The notes: generated by a model from the letters alone, not told the origin. Shown: positions 16,239 through 25,875, numbered from the stretch's first letter. The stretch is 57,501 nt of DNA from Ruminococcaceae bacterium UBA1734 (GCA_002315765.1 DCIE01000022.1:1-57501), one strand, 5' to 3'. Numbers and translations: made by a program.

Positions 16239-19200
16239 TTAAGCAAAAAAGCCTAATTCCATAAGTGTGTGTACCATTTTCTCCAAATAGTCGCTGTTTA
16301 TCAGCGGCCAGGCAAATCCCAAACGGTAAAGAACTTTTGCGGTGAAGGTGGAATCCGACTCGATTTGATGCATAATCCGACCTTCTTTTCCGTTGTCTTT
16401 ATAAGCGATAAGTGAAGACAAGTCCAATATATCACTTTCATTTTTAAGCGCCATATTTATACTTTCCGAGAAAACATCATTACTTACAATATTAATATCT
16501 ATGCCTTCTTTAATCATAGCATTTATAAAATATCCGTAATGAATGGAATTACAGTTTTTGGCGTGAAAAACCGTAAATTTATCAGGTGTTCCCGAAAGCA
16601 ATACAACGGCTTTGGCGGTAGCATCAATTGGAGAAAATTCTATTTCTTTATCCATGGAATCAACAGGGAACAGCCCTAACTTTTTATATCCGGAGAATTG
16701 CTTTAAAAATCCGTTGGAACCTGCGTTTATTTGAAATTCGCTATCATCAAAACGAGCCATAAGGTTACCTAAACGAATGATTTTTCCCCGAATCTTGCCA
16801 CGGGATACAGCATCAATTACCGATTGTTCGGCTTGATACTTAGAATATATGTATTTGTTCTCCAAGGATTGACCGATATTAAGGTCGTTCTCTCTGAATA
16901 GATAATCATCGGAAACTACTCCTTCTACAGCCTCTCCGCTGACACTGGTTGAGGAAATCTGAACAAGTAGGGTACCTGTCTCCTCGGCAAGTTTAATAAG
17001 ACCTTCCACTCCGGAGAAATTATCTTTCATCAGTTCGTCATCGGCGGCAAAATGTTTAACATTTGCGGCGCTGTTGATAATAGCGTCAAAATGAATATTC
17101 TTAATTTTGTCCGGTACGGCAGTATCACCCAATTCACCGTCAATTACGGTAACACGGCTGCTTTTTTCATCGGTGTACCAATCTTCAAAATAATATGTCA
17201 TCATCATTTTGAAGCGGGTTTGTGCATCAATATCTCCCTTGCTTCTGACTAAACAAATGACATTTGAAGAGGTGTTATCCAATAGTTCTTTTAAAATGTG
17301 GCTTCCTAAAAATCCGGTAGAGCCGGTTAAAAGTACATCACCTATTTCACCCGAAGTTATTTCGTCGATATTTTCAACGGTATTATACTTTAATGCACTG
17401 TAATCGTACTCGCTTGTTTCATTACTTGCAGGTGCAAAAACTTTGTCATCGTGTCTACCCTCAATATATTCCGAAAGTTTTTGAGGTGTGGGATTGGAAA
17501 ATAGGTTTTTAAAAACAATGTCAAGCCCCTTGTTGTTGCATTTTACAACTGCCTGAATTGCTGAAATAGAGGAACCGCCTATATGGAAGAAATCGTCATC
17601 TGCATATACTTTTTTCAAACCTAAAACTTCTTCGAAAATGCTACATATAATTTCTTCGGTTTCGTTTGTAGGCTCGGCTCCTGCTTTGTCGGATAATAAT
17701 GTGGGCTCGGGTAATTTTCTTTTGTCAACCTTTCCGTTTGAGGTAAGGGGAATTTCATCAATTTGCATTGTGATGGCAGGAACCATATAATCAGGCTTTT
17801 TAGAGGAAATAAAGGCGTTTAGTTTTTCTATTTCAATCTTTTCATCAGCCACAATATATGCTGCTATATATTTTCCTCCCGCTTTGCTGTCAAAAGCAGA
17901 TACCGTAACACTATCGATTTTAGGATATTCACGGATTATCTGTTCTATTTCGGTAAGCTCAACCCTAAAGCCCCTTATTTTTACCTGACCGTCTCGCCGT
18001 CCTTCGAAAACATAGTTTCCGTCAGGCATTTGTCTTACAATATCACCGGTTTTATACATTCTGTTGTATGGCTTTTTACTGCAAAACGGGTTTGATGTAA
18101 AAGATTCCTTTGTTTTTTCGGGACGGTTTAGGTATCCGAGACCTGTTTGTCCGCCCGAAATACAAAGTTCGCCACAAGCACCGAAAGGTAGACGGTTGCC
18201 GAATTTATCAATAACATATTCTTTTATATTACGGCTTTGTTTTCCTATGGGTTGTAATGCACCGGTGTCGGTTACTTTGTAGTTGTTTACATAACACATT
18301 GTCTCGCTGGGACCGTATCCGTTGTAGAAGGTAATCCAATCAGGCGAAACAGTGGGTATTAACTTTTCTCCTCCAACTTGGAAATGTTTAAGTGTTTTAC
18401 AACGGGTATTGCGGATAAACATTGTGCCTACTTGGGTAGTCATAAATCCCGAGGTGATTTTATTTTGAATATAGAACTGTTCCAACTTTTCCAAATCAAG
18501 CCTTATATCATCGGGTATGATGTAAAGTGTGGCACCTGACATAGGCGAACAAAAAACATCCATAGCTCCGCCGTCAAAACCGAAACTTGCATACATTGCC
18601 ACATTGGAATTTTGGTCTAATTCCATATCTTCCGAATAATTTTGATAGAAACAAACAATGTTTCGGTGGGTTAACAAAGCACCCTTCGGAACACCGGTTG
18701 TGCCGGAGGAATATACAACAAGGGCAATATCATCGGGATTGACATTTTCGTTAGGGCAAAAGTCATCATCGGCTTTCGGTAGATTGGAGAACTCGTCGGT
18801 ATATAAAATCTTACCTTTATACTCATCTGCAAGGCCACATAAATTTCTATCGGCTATCAGTAGTTTTGTTTCGCTGTCCTTAAGCATAAAGTTTAGCCGT
18901 TCTTTTGGATATGTGGGGTCAAGACCTAAATATGCGGCACCTGACATTATAGCACCGTGGGCACTGATAATCATATTCTCATCACGGGGAATGAGAATGG
19001 AAACAATATCACCTTTTTTGACACCGTTTTGCTTTAAATACATTGCAATACGGCAGGAAATATCGTAGGTTTGCCTGTATGTATAGGATTTGTTTTTGTA
19101 GACAACCGAATTCTTATTCGGGTAAAGTTTAACACTTTCGGCATAATAGTCGGTAATTGTTTTAGTGTCATCGTAGTATAATTCGGTATTGTTCCACTTT

Positions 19201-22200
19201 TCGAGTTCTTTAACGGCTTTTTCCGTCAAAAGGGAAATATCGCCGGTTTTTTGGTTTAGAATAAATGAATATACGGTTTTGTCGAAAGCGGAAATTAAAG
19301 AAGAAATCAGTTTTTCGGTGAATAATTCAGGATTGTATTCCGCAATATATCTAAACTTACCGTTTTCAATTACTACCTGAACCGAAAGAGGCATTTTGGC
19401 TTCGGAAAGGGAAAGCTCGTATTTTTGGGATTTTTCTCCGCAAAAAGAGTCAAAACCAAAGGAATCCCCTTGAAAGACAAAAACAATGTCATTTTTTACT
19501 CCGAAATCCTTGCAAATTTCGGCAAAGGAATATAAATCGTTTGTCATACTGTCAAGAAGTTGTCTTGTTGTTTCTTTAGAAATATCAACAGGATTTTCTT
19601 TGTCAATGTGGCAAACAACAGGCAAAGTTTTAACAAGCATACCGATAGTTGATTTCATTCTCGAATCGTTACGGCCGTTATAAACCGTATTGAAAACCGA
19701 GTAATCGGTACCGGCATATTTTGCAAGAGTAAATCCGAAAGCACTGCAAAGAAGACCGTTTAGACTAATGCTGTTTTTATTACAAAAATCCATAGCCTTT
19801 TGGGTGTCGGCCAAAACCGCAAAGGATGTGTAAACGCCACTGTCTTTTTCGGCGAATTGCAATTTGTCCCCACCGGGCAGGAAATTCATATCAAGCCCGT
19901 CAAGAAGTGTTTCGTAATGATTTTTAGCCTCTGAAAGTAATGATGTATTTCTCTTTTCGGACTCCTCTAAAGCCAAATCAAAACTGTCATAGGCTTCACC
20001 TTGACTTTCTTTTCCGCCATAAGCATCTTCAATTTCAAAAATCAAATTGTTTATGCTTGTTCCGTCGGCAATAATATGATGAATTTCAAAGAAAAGATAT
20101 AACTCTTTTCCTTGGTAAATCCTAAATCTGAAAAGTCTTGTGTTTAGTAATGCGAACGGAGTAACAGCCGAGTTTTCAATTTCTTCAATATTACCTATAG
20201 ATACTGTTTCGATATCCTTTTCGCTGAAATCCGGGTTTGGTTTTCTTCGTTGGCGAATAACACCCTTTTGGTTGTAAAACAGTTGGGTTTCCAAATAGGG
20301 ATGATTAAGGACAACCTTTGTAATTGCAGATTTCAGTTTTGAAATATCTATATTTTTCGATATTTTAAGCAATAGCGGGATATTATAGAAGGTACTGTTC
20401 GGTTTGGAAATGCTTTCAACCAATATGCCTTCCTGTGTTTTGGTCAAGGGATAATCCGGCAAGGCTTGACGCTTTTGATATGAATTGTGTTTGTTGGTTT
20501 CAAGAAAGCGTTCTAATTTTTCCACCGTGTTGTTTTGTCTTATATCTTTCATTTGAACAGATATTTTAAAATGTTCGGCAAGTTCGGTGCAAAGCTTTAT
20601 ACTTCCGATAGAGGAAAGCCCCGCAAAGAATAAATCGGTATCAATTCCAAATGCATCGGTGCCTACAATGCCTGATACAATGTCAAAAACACTTTGCTGG
20701 GTTTTGTTTTTCGGTTTTATTATGTTTTCATAATGCCTTTCGGGTTTGGGAAGTCTGCGCTTGTCAACCTTTCCGTTTGCATTAACCGGGATACTTTCAA
20801 TTTGCATAGTAACGGCAGGAACCATATACGGTGGTTTATCATTTAAGATAAAAGTATTTAAAGCCTCGATATCAACAGTATCATCGGAAACAATAAATGC
20901 ACCGATAAACTTCCCCGAAGTGGCATCGTCAAATGCCTGAACGGTAGCATTTTTAATGCCCTCAAAGCTTCTTATAATTTGTTCTATTTCGGTAAGTTCA
21001 ACCCTGAACCCTCTGATTTTCACCTGACCGTCTCGGCGACCGATAAAATCGTAATTTCCGTCCGGCAACATTCTTACAATATCGCCGGTTTTGTATAGAC
21101 GGTTATATTCGGGTAAATCACAAAACGGATTGTTGACAAAGACCTCCTCGGTTTTTTCAGGGCGGTTTAGGTATCCTCTGCCTACTTGTGTACCTGCTAT
21201 GCAAAGTTCACCGCAAACACCGGGAGGTAACATTCGGTTTTGAGAATCCACAATGTAAAGTTTTGTATTGCCGCTTGGAGTTCCGATAGGCTGTATCAAA
21301 CTGTCATCCTTAATAATAAATCCGCAAATATATGCAATTGTTTCACTTGGACCGTAGTCATTATGGCATACAACCCACGAGGGAGGATTAAAAGGAACAA
21401 GTTTTTCTCCTCCTAAAACAAAATGCTTTAAGGTTTTGCAGTTTGTTTGTTCTAAAAACATTCTTCCGAGCTGTGTAGTCATAAAACCGTTGGTGATTTT
21501 ATTTTTGATATAAAACTTTTCAACCTGGGGAATATCCAACTTTATTTCGTCCGGAATAATGCAAAGCTCAGCACCTGCCAAGAGTGTAGTGAAAATATCC
21601 ATTGCCGCAGCATCAAAACCAAAACTTGCAATGGTGGCAACCTTTGATTTTTCGGTTAGTTCTACGCCTTTTTTATGATTTTCATACAAAGCAACTATAT
21701 TCTTGTTTTCAAGAATACAACCCTTTGGTGTGCCGGTTGTTCCCGAAGTATATATAAGCAAAGCGGCATTTTCAGGAGAAACTTTGGGAAAAACACGGTT
21801 GACATCAGGGAGATTATCTATTTGGTCGGTATAAAGTATATCGCCTTTATATTCGCTAACTAAATGTATCAAACTTCTGTCGGCAATAATAAGCTTTGCC
21901 TTGCTATCCGACACCATAAAGTTAAGTCTTTCTTCCGGGTATGTGGGGTCAAGAGGTTGATAGGCACATCCCGAAAGAATAACACCCATTGCACAAATAG
22001 GCATAAATTCATTTCTCGGGATTAAAATAGGTATGAAATCCTCAGCACCCAGACCTTTGCCGTTAATGTAGTCGGCAAGTTTATGTGTAAGATTTGATAA
22101 TTGCTCATAGTTTATTTTTTTGTCTTGATAGGACACAGCAATACGATGCTTATTACCAACAACGGTTTCTTCAAATATTTTATTGATTGTAAGTGAAAAG

Positions 22201-23507
22201 TCGGTTTCGGCAGATGTGTTGTTTGAATTTTCTATAAAGGTTTTGCTTTTTCGGGAAACAAGATTAAAATCACATAATTTTTTGTCGGATAATATTTCAT
22301 TTAATACGGTTTTATAAAGGTCGGCAAAACAATCAATCATAGCAGGGGTATAAAGTCCGCTTTTGTAACCAATCCAAATGTGGTATTCACCCGAAGACTT
22401 ATAAACCAAAACATCAAAATTAGATATAGGTTCGTATGTATCAAGAACATTGACAACGGGAATAACACCGTTTACAGGTATGCCGTTTAGTATTTCTCCC
22501 TGATAGATAAATTCAACATCGGCACAACCCGAATACTCCTTAACCAAGTCGGTAAAATTAGAGTTGTTGTGTTTTAGTGTGTCAAAGTAATTACTTTTTA
22601 TATATTTTACAAAGGCGGTAGAAGTGTTTTGCTCGTCAATAAGAAAGCGCAAGGGGAAGGACTTTACAAACATTCCTATGGAATTTTCATATCCTCCGCC
22701 GAAGCGACCGCTTTCTACCGAAGCAAAAACCGCCTCTTTTTGATTGTTAAATTTAGCTAAAGCATAGGTAAAAGCACTTAAGAAAACAATGTTTTCGGTA
22801 ACACCGTTTTCTTTTGCAAATGATTTAATTTGATTTTCCGTTAGAGATACGGAGTATTCTACGGTTTTAGGCGGATTATCTGTGTTAGGTGCTTTATCCG
22901 GAATAATGTTGGAATCGCTTTCAAAACCATCAAAATAGTTCTTAAAGTAAGCCTTGGATTTTTTGTGAATATCGCTGTTTAAGATGTTTGTTTCTTTAAC
23001 CTTGAAATCAAACATAGTGCTGTCTTCGGAGAGCTCTTCGCCATTGTATGCCTTTGCCAATGCTTTGTTGAAAACGACTATTGAGGTGCCGTCAAAAATT
23101 GTATGATGAATAACAAGGGTTAGGACAACTCTTGTGGGTGTTTGCAGTATTTCGCCACGCCATAGCAAATTTCCGTCAAAGGAAAAAGGACGGAATAATT
23201 CGGATTTTCGGCTCTCAACTTCTCGGTCATTTATTATAATTGTTGGGATAATAGGCAACTGCCCTTGATAGCGGCACATAATAGGTTGACCGTTATGAGT
23301 TTTTATTACGGTGGAAAAAGCAGTATAGGAATTAACGGTTTTTTGCAAAGCACTGCTTAACTTTTCGACGCATATATTTTCTTTCGGAAAATCAAAAGAA
23401 AGGGGAATTAAATAATCCGCCGACTTGGTTTTATCAATGCACTCTAAATAAATACCAAGCTGACTGTCGGTTAGAGAATATTCATTATTGTTTTTGATTT
23501 TATCCAT
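16239..23507 (-). CDS. Nonribosomal peptide synthetase, C-A-T-C-A-T-R
   Basis: A 2422-residue two-module NRPS. C1 about 10-425 with HHTIFDG (His134, His135); A1 about 440-925 with YTSGTTGTPKG and NGKVDKRRLP; T1 about 933-1005 with the 4'-phosphopantetheine Ser in FAGLSSIGS; C2 about 1018-1440 with HHIIADG; A2 about 1455-1925 with YSSGTTGVPKG and NGKVDKRKLP; T2 about 1940-2005 with HIGGSSIS; then a terminal thioester reductase (about 2057-2422) with the NADP motif GSTGFLGSH and a YxxxK pair (KYIYSKYQ). Assembly of two residues followed by reductive release as an aldehyde or alcohol is expected. An active C1 in the loading module suggests N-acylation of the first residue. AGGGA precedes the ATG. 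No phosphopantetheinyl transferase, MbtH-like protein or dedicated exporter is adjacent. Confidence 0.95.
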   Translation of the reverse strand: MDKIKNNNEYSLTDSQLGIYLECIDKTKSADYLIPLSFDFPKENICVEKLSSALQKTVNSYTAFSTVIKTHNGQPIMCRYQGQLPIIPTIIINDREVESRKSELFRPFSFDGNLLWRGEILQTPTRVVLTLVIHHTIFDGTSIVVFNKALAKAYNGEELSEDSTMFDFKVKETNILNSDIHKKSKAYFKNYFDGFESDSNIIPDKAPNTDNPPKTVEYSVSLTENQIKSFAKENGVTENIVFLSAFTYALAKFNNQKEAVFASVESGRFGGGYENSIGMFVKSFPLRFLIDEQNTSTAFVKYIKSNYFDTLKHNNSNFTDLVKEYSGCADVEFIYQGEILNGIPVNGVIPVVNVLDTYEPISNFDVLVYKSSGEYHIWIGYKSGLYTPAMIDCFADLYKTVLNEILSDKKLCDFNLVSRKSKTFIENSNNTSAETDFSLTINKIFEETVVGNKHRIAVSYQDKKINYEQLSNLTHKLADYINGKGLGAEDFIPILIPRNEFMPICAMGVILSGCAYQPLDPTYPEERLNFMVSDSKAKLIIADRSLIHLVSEYKGDILYTDQIDNLPDVNRVFPKVSPENAALLIYTSGTTGTPKGCILENKNIVALYENHKKGVELTEKSKVATIASFGFDAAAMDIFTTLLAGAELCIIPDEIKLDIPQVEKFYIKNKITNGFMTTQLGRMFLEQTNCKTLKHFVLGGEKLVPFNPPSWVVCHNDYGPSETIAYICGFIIKDDSLIQPIGTPSGNTKLYIVDSQNRMLPPGVCGELCIAGTQVGRGYLNRPEKTEEVFVNNPFCDLPEYNRLYKTGDIVRMLPDGNYDFIGRRDGQVKIRGFRVELTEIEQIIRSFEGIKNATVQAFDDATSGKFIGAFIVSDDTVDIEALNTFILNDKPPYMVPAVTMQIESIPVNANGKVDKRRLPKPERHYENIIKPKNKTQQSVFDIVSGIVGTDAFGIDTDLFFAGLSSIGSIKLCTELAEHFKISVQMKDIRQNNTVEKLERFLETNKHNSYQKRQALPDYPLTKTQEGILVESISKPNSTFYNIPLLLKISKNIDISKLKSAITKVVLNHPYLETQLFYNQKGVIRQRRKPNPDFSEKDIETVSIGNIEEIENSAVTPFALLNTRLFRFRIYQGKELYLFFEIHHIIADGTSINNLIFEIEDAYGGKESQGEAYDSFDLALEESEKRNTSLLSEAKNHYETLLDGLDMNFLPGGDKLQFAEKDSGVYTSFAVLADTQKAMDFCNKNSISLNGLLCSAFGFTLAKYAGTDYSVFNTVYNGRNDSRMKSTIGMLVKTLPVVCHIDKENPVDISKETTRQLLDSMTNDLYSFAEICKDFGVKNDIVFVFQGDSFGFDSFCGEKSQKYELSLSEAKMPLSVQVVIENGKFRYIAEYNPELFTEKLISSLISAFDKTVYSFILNQKTGDISLLTEKAVKELEKWNNTELYYDDTKTITDYYAESVKLYPNKNSVVYKNKSYTYRQTYDISCRIAMYLKQNGVKKGDIVSILIPRDENMIISAHGAIMSGAAYLGLDPTYPKERLNFMLKDSETKLLIADRNLCGLADEYKGKILYTDEFSNLPKADDDFCPNENVNPDDIALVVYSSGTTGVPKGALLTHRNIVCFYQNYSEDMELDQNSNVAMYASFGFDGGAMDVFCSPMSGATLYIIPDDIRLDLEKLEQFYIQNKITSGFMTTQVGTMFIRNTRCKTLKHFQVGGEKLIPTVSPDWITFYNGYGPSETMCYVNNYKVTDTGALQPIGKQSRNIKEYVIDKFGNRLPFGACGELCISGGQTGLGYLNRPEKTKESFTSNPFCSKKPYNRMYKTGDIVRQMPDGNYVFEGRRDGQVKIRGFRVELTEIEQIIREYPKIDSVTVSAFDSKAGGKYIAAYIVADEKIEIEKLNAFISSKKPDYMVPAITMQIDEIPLTSNGKVDKRKLPEPTLLSDKAGAEPTNETEEIICSIFEEVLGLKKVYADDDFFHIGGSSISAIQAVVKCNNKGLDIVFKNLFSNPTPQKLSEYIEGRHDDKVFAPASNETSEYDYSALKYNTVENIDEITSGEIGDVLLTGSTGFLGSHILKELLDNTSSNVICLVRSKGDIDAQTRFKMMMTYYFEDWYTDEKSSRVTVIDGELGDTAVPDKIKNIHFDAIINSAANVKHFAADDELMKDNFSGVEGLIKLAEETGTLLVQISSTSVSGEAVEGVVSDDYLFRENDLNIGQSLENKYIYSKYQAEQSVIDAVSRGKIRGKIIRLGNLMARFDDSEFQINAGSNGFLKQFSGYKKLGLFPVDSMDKEIEFSPIDATAKAVVLLSGTPDKFTVFHAKNCNSIHYGYFINAMIKEGIDINIVSNDVFSESINMALKNESDILDLSSLIAYKDNGKEGRIMHQIESDSTFTAKVLYRLGFAWPLINSDYLEKMVHTLMELGFFA

Positions 23508-23527
23508 TACTATCCCTGCTTTTATAT

Positions 23528-24172
23528 TTATTCTTCTAATTGTCCCGGAAGTTTCAGTTTCTCTTTTTCAGGAAAAGCGGCATCGTAGTTTTCAAAATCT
23601 TCCGGATTGTCCCAACCGGCCAAATATCCTTTCGGTGTAGAATATTCTCCGGAAATATTATCAAAATATCCTTTTTCCAATTCTATTGCCAAAAAGAAGG
23701 AAGAATCAGCACCCTCGGGTAAACCGTGATAGCGAATACCGAATTTACTTGCGTAGTCGAAACCGCTTTTTCCGTAAAATAGAATATTTCCTTCAAAACA
23801 AATCCCTTTGCAGCCGTATTCTTTTGCTTTTTTCAAAGAATAGTCAAGCAATATTTTACCGTAACCCTGTCTTTTAAGTTCGGGAGTGATACAAATAGGT
23901 CCCATTGTCATAATGGGAATATCAGCACCGTTATCGGATTTGATTACAGTTTTAACAAAGACATTTTGACCGATTATTTTTCCGTCTTTTTCCATAACAA
24001 AATCAAGCTCGGGAACAAAGTCGGAGTCGTTTCTTAACTGCTTTAACACATAGTGTTCAAGGCAACCCGGTCTGTAGACATTCCAAAAACTTTCTCTCAC
24101 CAAATTTTCCACTTCTCGGTAGTCGGAAGGTTTTTCAACTCTAATTGTAATTTCATTTGTTTTATTTATCAT
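23528..24172 (-). CDS. GNAT family N-acetyltransferase, co-transcribed with the NRPS
   Basis: A 214-residue protein with a GNAT fold of the YhbS type: MTMGPICITPELKRQGYGKILLDYSL holds the acetyl-CoA-binding RQGYGK (R/Q-x-x-G-x-G/A-like) loop, followed by GCKGICFEGNILFYGKSGF. It transfers an acyl group from CoA to an amine that I cannot identify. The ATG at 24170-24172 follows GAGG by about seven bases and is downstream of the mapped promoter; the ATG 14 codons upstream lies before the -10 box. It ends 20 bases before the NRPS start, so the two form an operon. It could modify the NRPS product or its precursor, or be unrelated. Confidence 0.87.
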   Translation of the reverse strand: MINKTNEITIRVEKPSDYREVENLVRESFWNVYRPGCLEHYVLKQLRNDSDFVPELDFVMEKDGKIIGQNVFVKTVIKSDNGADIPIMTMGPICITPELKRQGYGKILLDYSLKKAKEYGCKGICFEGNILFYGKSGFDYASKFGIRYHGLPEGADSSFFLAIELEKGYFDNISGEYSTPKGYLAGWDNPEDFENYDAAFPEKEKLKLPGQLEE

Positions 24173-24204
24173 TTTTTGTACCTCTGTATTTTTAATTATA
24201 ATAT

Positions 24205-24233
24205 ATAATACCATGTTTTGGTAAAATATTCAA
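24205..24233 (-). promoter_or_regulatory. Promoter of the GNAT-NRPS operon
   Basis: TTGAAT (24228-24233) and TATTAT (24205-24210) on the minus strand are separated by 17 bases, about 33 bases before the GNAT start codon. Confidence 0.65.
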
Positions 24234-24271
24234 ATTAAATCGAAGTGATTTTGCAATCTTTCGGTTAAGGA

Positions 24272-24802
24272 CTACTTCATTACTTTAATAAATCTAAACA
24301 TTTCTGTCGGGCCCTCTTCGGGCATATCTTTTTCGTGCGGGTCGCGGTTGAATTCACCGAAAAATTCAACAGCGTGAAAGCCGCATTTGTTAATGTAAAA
24401 GTGAATGTTCCGCTTTTCAAAATACGGTGTACAGGTTTCCCAAACTGCTGTATCCGGATAAATTCGTTCCACCTCTTGCCAAGCAGCAAAACCGATACCT
24501 TTACTGTGAACGCAAGGAGAAATAAATAGTAAATCAAGGTGATTATGTTTAGTTTCCTCGTTGATTTTAAGCACAAGTCCGCCTACGATTTTTCCGTTTT
24601 CACGGATTCGATATGGGACACCTTCGTCAATACATTTCTCAATAGTGTTTTTGGAAATTATTTCGCCGTCATCGTCAAAATGGTCGTCGCGAGGTCCGAA
24701 TTCCTCAACTGCACCGTACTTAAATGCGTATTGATTGTCGAGAATGAATTGCTCTCGGTCGTCAGCTGAAAGGGGAGTAAGGGTTATTTTTTGTTTGTTC
24801 AT
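24272..24802 (-). CDS. GNAT family N-acetyltransferase
   Basis: A 176-residue GNAT protein distinct from the one beside the NRPS. Core features are GKIVGGLVLKI, LDLLFISPCVHSKGIGFAAW with the SKGIG acetyl-CoA loop, and a C-terminal IHFYINKCGFHAVEF strand typical of the family. The acceptor is unknown. The ATG at 24800-24802 sits six bases after CGGAGG, which outweighs the open extension 27 codons upstream that would overlap the O-acetyltransferase gene. It is read 77 bases downstream of that gene and probably shares its transcript. Confidence 0.85.
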   Translation of the reverse strand: MNKQKITLTPLSADDREQFILDNQYAFKYGAVEEFGPRDDHFDDDGEIISKNTIEKCIDEGVPYRIRENGKIVGGLVLKINEETKHNHLDLLFISPCVHSKGIGFAAWQEVERIYPDTAVWETCTPYFEKRNIHFYINKCGFHAVEFFGEFNRDPHEKDMPEEGPTEMFRFIKVMK

Positions 24803-24879
24803 AAATGCCTCCGTAAATGACTGCAATTTTAATAAACCGCTATTTAGTGCATGTCGCCACATGACAAAATTTTGATTTA

Positions 24880-25491
24880 TCAAAGGTTTTCCCAGTCTAT
24901 TTTCTCATTTTTATAAAAATATTCGTCATCGTGTTCGCCGATTTCCCTTAAAACACGGCAAGGATTTCCAACAGCAATAACATTATCGGGTATGTCTTTG
25001 GTAACAACACTTCCTGCACCGATAACAACATTTTTACCTATTTTAATTCCGGGAACAATTACTACATTTGCTCCAATCCAAGTATTTTCACCGATAACAA
25101 CATCTTTATTATATTGTAGAGCTTTTTCTCTAAGTCTTGGATTTATCGGATGATTAGCGGTTGCTATCGTAACATTAGGTCCGAACATAACCTTATCGCC
25201 GATATATATATTTCCGTCATCAACAAGGGTGAGATTTGAATTTGCATAAATCTGCGAACCGAAATGCAAATGATGTCCACCCCAGTTTGCATGAAAAGGA
25301 AGTTCAATATAATTGTTATCTCCGCATTCGGCAAAGTTTTCTTTCATATACTTGTTTTTTCCTTCAATATCGCAGGGACTTAATTTATTGAATTCCCAAA
25401 GTTTATGCTGGAATACAGACTGTTCTTTCATAATTTCCTCATCCGCAGGATTATATATTAATCCCTTTTTCATGCGTTCATATTGAGTCAT
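24880..25491 (-). CDS. Maltose/galactoside-type sugar O-acetyltransferase
   Basis: A 203-residue left-handed beta-helix acetyltransferase of the LacA/Maa type. An N-terminal Mac domain (MKKGLIYNPADEEIMKEQ, with a Leu-rich helix) is followed by hexapeptide repeats: IYIGDKVMFGPNVTIATANHPI, which contains the catalytic His of the NHP motif, VIGENTWIGANVVIVPGIKIGKNVVIGAGSVVTKDIPDNVIAVGNPCRVLR. Family enzymes acetylate the 6-hydroxyl of sugars or related acceptors, using acetyl-CoA, as trimers in the cytosol. GAGGTG lies seven bases before the ATG. Length and motif order are normal, so it is presumably active. The physiological substrate is not predictable. Confidence 0.92.
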   Translation of the reverse strand: MTQYERMKKGLIYNPADEEIMKEQSVFQHKLWEFNKLSPCDIEGKNKYMKENFAECGDNNYIELPFHANWGGHHLHFGSQIYANSNLTLVDDGNIYIGDKVMFGPNVTIATANHPINPRLREKALQYNKDVVIGENTWIGANVVIVPGIKIGKNVVIGAGSVVTKDIPDNVIAVGNPCRVLREIGEHDDEYFYKNEKIDWENL

Positions 25492-25526
25492 AAGTACACC
25501 TCGCTAAATTTTGATTTGTTGGTAAC

Positions 25527-25554
25527 ATTATATCATATTTTTGCGGAAAATCAA
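25527..25554 (-). promoter_or_regulatory. Promoter of the O-acetyltransferase operon
   Basis: TTGATT (25549-25554) and TATAAT (25527-25532) on the minus strand, 16-base spacer, 36 bases before the start codon. Confidence 0.65.
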
Positions 25555-25670
25555 TGATGTTGCCGAACTTGAATAATTCAAAAACGAAGGCACTGACTTT
25601 GTTCATTAATTAAGCGAAGTGGCCTATGTTTCCTTTGTTTTCCCATTATAGTCAGCAAAGAAATGTTATA

Positions 25671-25700
25671 AAAAAAAAGACACCCGAGGGTGTCTTTTTT
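25671..25700. terminator. Terminator downstream of the tRNA gene
   Basis: AAGACACCC/GGGTGTCTT with a two-base GA between the arms (effective loop larger) has a T tract on both strands. On the minus strand it would end the tRNA transcript about 100 bases past the mature 3' end. Confidence 0.75.
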
Positions 25701-25798
25701 GGTGGAGCAAGTTTGCCATTAGATGAACACCCGGTCGGGATACAAGACTTATGATTTGAAAAATCTATATTCTCGAATTGGGTGCGGCAGCTTGCCGC

Positions 25799-25875
25799 TG
25801 GTGGACCAACAGGGACTCGAACCCCGGACCAACCGGTTATGAGCCGGTTGCTCTAACCAACTGAGCTATTGGTCC
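25799..25875 (-). tRNA. tRNA with CAU anticodon (Ile2-like or elongator Met)
   Basis: A 77-base cloverleaf: acceptor GGACCAA/TTGGTCC with discriminator A and an encoded CCA, D arm AGCTCAGTTGGTTAGAGC, a five-pair anticodon stem ACCGG/CCGGT, and T arm CGGGGTTCGAGTCCCTG with one weak pair. The anticodon CAT is at 25839-25841 on the plus strand. The body resembles Gram-positive tRNA-Ile(CAU), whose C34 becomes lysidine, more than elongator Met, but the identity cannot be settled by eye. It is not initiator-like because the 1-72 pair is formed. Confidence 0.95.

Noticed and set aside
16239..25491. The two-GNAT, O-acetyltransferase and NRPS stretch as a recently acquired island
   Set aside because: A tRNA lies nearby, but there is no integrase, no direct repeat of the tRNA end, and base composition and signals look like the rest of the window.
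25560..25670. Short ORF of about 22 codons or a remnant of a mobile element beside the tRNA
   Set aside because: It lacks a good ribosome binding site and I recognise no transposase motif; the stretch has no flanking repeats.
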